From assembly GCA_035553055.1 (NCBI GenBank), contig DATNEK010000276.1:1-15523 (forward strand): DNA of 15,523 nucleotides. Reading direction: 5' to 3'. Below the pieces are notes generated by a model, which was not told the origin of the DNA, searched no databases, and was given only the letters and a program-made list of their open reading frames with translations. Each line of letters starts with the position of its first letter. Positions within the stretch are counted from its first letter, which is position 1. This document shows positions 13,861-15,523 of the stretch, piece after piece. A program made the position numbers and the translations under genes. This stretch comes from Chersky-822 sp035553055 (GTDB lineage: Bacteria > Actinomycetota > Actinomycetes > Streptosporangiales > Streptosporangiaceae).

Positions 13861-14313
13861 ATGGCGAAAGATTTGCCGCGGCCCGTCGTCGTCGCCGTAG
13901 GCGGGTCAGGCAACGGCCGAGCCGCCATCCAGCTAGCCGCGACCGAGGCAGGCTACCGCGAGGCCCCGCTGATCGCGGTCACGGCCTACCAGGCGGCGAG
14001 TCCGCTCGGCGCGCCGGCAGCCCGCCCCGTCGCTACCATGCGCAGCCCAAGCGATGATCACACCACCGCCGAGGCGATGCTCGGCGACGAGGTCGCCGCC
14101 GTGCTCGGTGAGCAGGCCGAGCAGGCCGAGCTTCGTACCGTGCCCGGGCTGCCCGGCCGCAAGCTGGTCGAGACCGCGCGGGCTACCAACGCGCAGATGA
14201 TCGTGCTCGCTTCCGGCCTCAGCGGCTCGGTAATCGCCGGAGCAGTCAGCCAGTACGTGCTGCGTAATGCGCCTTGCCCGGTGCTCGTGGTGCCAAACCG
14301 GGCCGTGACCTGA
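13861..14313 (+). CDS. Universal stress protein (UspA) family protein with degenerate ATP site
   Basis: The 150-residue product has a single Usp fold: beta-1 PVVVAVGGSGNGRAAI, LIAVTAYQAA, and the C-terminal ARATNAQMIVLASG followed by AVSQYVLRNAPCPVLVVPN, all family-typical. Usp proteins respond to stress, and many bind ATP. Here the usual Asp of VGVDGS is Gly14, and the loop expected as G-x2-G-x9-G(S/T) is shortened to G119-LS-G122-SVIA-G127-A, so ATP binding is doubtful. I chose ATG 13861 because GGAGG (13848-13852) is 8 bases upstream; ATG 13855 would be only 2 bases from it. That ribosome-binding site lies at the very end of the truncated transporter reading frame. Confidence 0.85.
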   Translation: MAKDLPRPVVVAVGGSGNGRAAIQLAATEAGYREAPLIAVTAYQAASPLGAPAARPVATMRSPSDDHTTAEAMLGDEVAAVLGEQAEQAELRTVPGLPGRKLVETARATNAQMIVLASGLSGSVIAGAVSQYVLRNAPCPVLVVPNRAVT

Positions 14314-14342
14314 TCAAGGGCCTGATCCAGCCGGTCAGGTCA
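14306..14342. terminator. Possible bidirectional terminator between convergent genes
   Basis: TGACCTG (14306-14312) can pair with CAGGTCA (14336-14342). Alternatively GATCA (14312-14316) pairs with TGATC (14323-14327) around AGGGCC. The structure spans the stops of the stress-protein gene and the convergent DUF6328 gene. Stems are short and no U-tract is present. Confidence 0.35.
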
Positions 14343-14828
14343 TTGCCCGTCCCGCCGACCGCGCTGCCTGCGGGCCAGCGGGTAGGCGAACCAGAGGCCG
14401 GCGAACAGGCAGCCAGTGCACGCGCCGATGACGATGCTGGCCACGGTCCTGTCCACGTAGCTGACGACGAGCAGCACCGTGCCTGACACGGCGATCGCGA
14501 CGGCGATCAGGCCGCAGATCGCCATCACGTTCGCCGCCCTGACCAGGTGTTCTTTCTGCCTGCGGCGGAACACAAGCCGGTGGTAGGCGACCGGCCCGAG
14601 CAGCACGGCGGTCGCCACCGCCGAGGCGACGAGTACCCCCGTGTACAGGCGGCGCTGCCAAAGGCCGAGCTGGACAAACCGGGTAGTGAACGGCAGCGCG
14701 AGCAAGAATCCGAACAACACCTGCACGCCGAGCCCGGCCACCCGCAATTCCTGCAGCAGTTCGATCAGGTTGCGGTCATCGCGCTGTTCCTGCGTCTCCT
14801 CGCGCGGGTCAGGCGCATCTCGCTGCAC
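14340..14828 (-). CDS. DUF6328 family membrane protein
   Basis: The 162-residue product has the pattern of actinobacterial DUF6328 proteins: a charged head with ETQEQRDDRNLIELLQELRVAGLGVQ, then about four membrane helices. These include VLFGFLLALPFTTRF, LVASAVATAVLLGPVAYHRL, VMAICGLIAVAIAVSGTVLL and a final one near IVIGACTGCLFAGLWF. The short tail is basic. I chose GTG 14828, with GGAGG 5 bases upstream and a length usual for the family. An in-frame GTG at 14963 would add 45 Pro/Thr-rich residues and overlap the divergent oxidase remnant. The function of the family is not known. It is convergent with the stress-protein gene, which it nearly touches. Confidence 0.75.
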   Translation of the reverse strand: MQRDAPDPREETQEQRDDRNLIELLQELRVAGLGVQVLFGFLLALPFTTRFVQLGLWQRRLYTGVLVASAVATAVLLGPVAYHRLVFRRRQKEHLVRAANVMAICGLIAVAIAVSGTVLLVVSYVDRTVASIVIGACTGCLFAGLWFAYPLARRQRGRRDGQ

Positions 14829-14955
14829 CGCCGCCTCCGTCCGGTTCGTCCACCACGCTGATCTGTCCGCCGGGTTGCGGCCGAAACTCCCTGGCGTGGT
14901 GTATCCGATGCGCGCTCGGGTAGCGCCGGTAGGCGGCCTAGGAGGGAGATTACTC

Positions 14956-15523
14956 GTGGACACCAGCGCGTTGAGGTCGGAGCTCGCCGGCCGGGTCGAT
15001 GGTGAGGTGCGGTTCGACCCGGGGACCCGCGCGGTGTACGCGCAGGACGCGTCGAACTAAGCAGGTGCCGATCGGGGTGGTGGTGCCGCGGCCATCATCG
15101 AGCCTGGCGCGGCGCTCGACAAGGTGAACGACGCGCTCGCCAAGCACGGCCTCATGATCGGGCCGAAACCGTCCACGCACGTGAGCTGCACGATCGGCGG
15201 CATGATCGGCAACAACTCATGCGGGTCGACGGCGCAGGCCTACGGCAAGATGGCCGACTCGGTGCGGCGGCTTGAGATCGCATGCTACGGCGGGAGGCGG
15301 GGCTGGGTCGGCCAGGGTCGTCGCCTTCGAGCCGCTGGCGGTTGAAGGACTTGACGACACGCTGATCTCGCTTGAGCGCGAAGAGCACCTGGCGGGTGAC
15401 GCGCTCGACAAGCTGCCCGAGGGATCGGGCTGGCTGATGATCCAGTTCGGCGGCGACACGAAAGACGACGTCGAGGCCAAGGCCAAGGCGCTGATCGACG
15501 AGGTCAACGCGGCCGGGGGATCG
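14956..15523 (+). pseudogene. Decayed FAD-linked oxidase (D-lactate/glycolate dehydrogenase-like), runs off right edge
   Basis: GTG 14956, with GGAGGG 9 bases upstream, opens a frame with VDGEVRFDPGTRAVYAQDASN, the N-terminus of large FAD-linked oxidases, and stops at 15058-15060. The family's next residues, QVPIGVVVPR, follow in the +2 frame (15062-15091), so about two bases are lost where YR is expected. The first frame resumes at 15094 with EPGAALDKVN, GLMIGPKPSTH and MIGNNSCGSTAQAYGK, all family hallmarks. The intervening FAD-binding P-loop segment (around SRGGGTSL, about 50 residues) is missing. A further internal gap leads to PLAVEGLDDTLISLE and PEGSGWLMIQFGGDT in another frame (15317-15523), still open at the window edge. 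Two deletions and at least two frame changes make it non-functional. The exact family member cannot be fixed. Confidence 0.8.

Noticed and set aside
14274..14861. Plus-strand open frames opposite the DUF6328 gene
   Set aside because: The minus strand shows a coherent four-helix membrane protein with a ribosome-binding site.

Overview
The window is GC-rich DNA with strong purine-rich ribosome-binding sites, frequent GTG starts and tightly overlapping genes. It looks like a soil actinomycete, probably Streptosporangiales- or Streptomyces-like. The assignment rests on gene content: an actinomycete-type gas vesicle operon that includes gvpS, gvpO and the accessory gvpY/gvpZ pair, a DUF6328 membrane protein and secreted WAVG-repeat proteins. 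It was not confirmed by any search. No tRNA, rRNA, CRISPR array, transposase or integrase was seen.

Layout. Positions 1-1260 hold the start of a possible membrane protein leaving the left edge, a hairpin terminator and a lipoprotein of unknown function. Positions 1360-1515 hold a frameshifted, truncated GyrI-like effector-binding gene. Positions 1505-4166 (minus) hold a secreted seven-repeat beta-propeller gene followed after 1 bp by a DHA2/EmrB-QacA drug exporter. A 188-bp divergent gap with a 17-bp tandem repeat leads into a plus-strand thiamine-diphosphate enzyme (4355-6121). It ends tail-to-tail with a CDF cation transporter (6111-7067, minus).

The centrepiece is a ten-gene gas vesicle operon on the minus strand, 12309 down to 7145. 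Its order is gvpY, gvpZ, gvpA, gvpF, gvpG, gvpO, gvpJ, gvpL, gvpS, gvpK. From gvpF onward every neighbouring pair overlaps, and from gvpY to gvpF the gaps are only 1, 6 and 20 bp, so this reads as one translationally coupled mRNA. GvpA builds the shell. GvpJ and GvpS are minor GvpA-family proteins, and GvpF, GvpL, GvpG, GvpO and GvpK are assembly factors. GvpY (membrane-associated, Arg-rich tail) and GvpZ (SRPBCC domain, acidic tail) are actinomycete accessories of unknown role. gvpN and gvpC are absent. The order differs from the O-A-F-G-Y-Z-J-L-S-K order I recall for Streptomyces.

Positions 12415-12445 hold a strong hairpin that separates this operon from a mandelate racemase/muconate-lactonizing-type enzyme (12465-13574, minus). 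Divergent from that enzyme is a truncated MFS transporter remnant, with a LacI/GalR-type operator-like palindrome between them. Next come a universal stress-like protein lacking the usual ATP-binding residues, a convergent DUF6328 membrane protein and, at the right edge, an FAD-linked oxidase pseudogene broken by a frameshift and at least two deletions. Three decayed genes in one window suggest local genome erosion around an intact gas vesicle locus.
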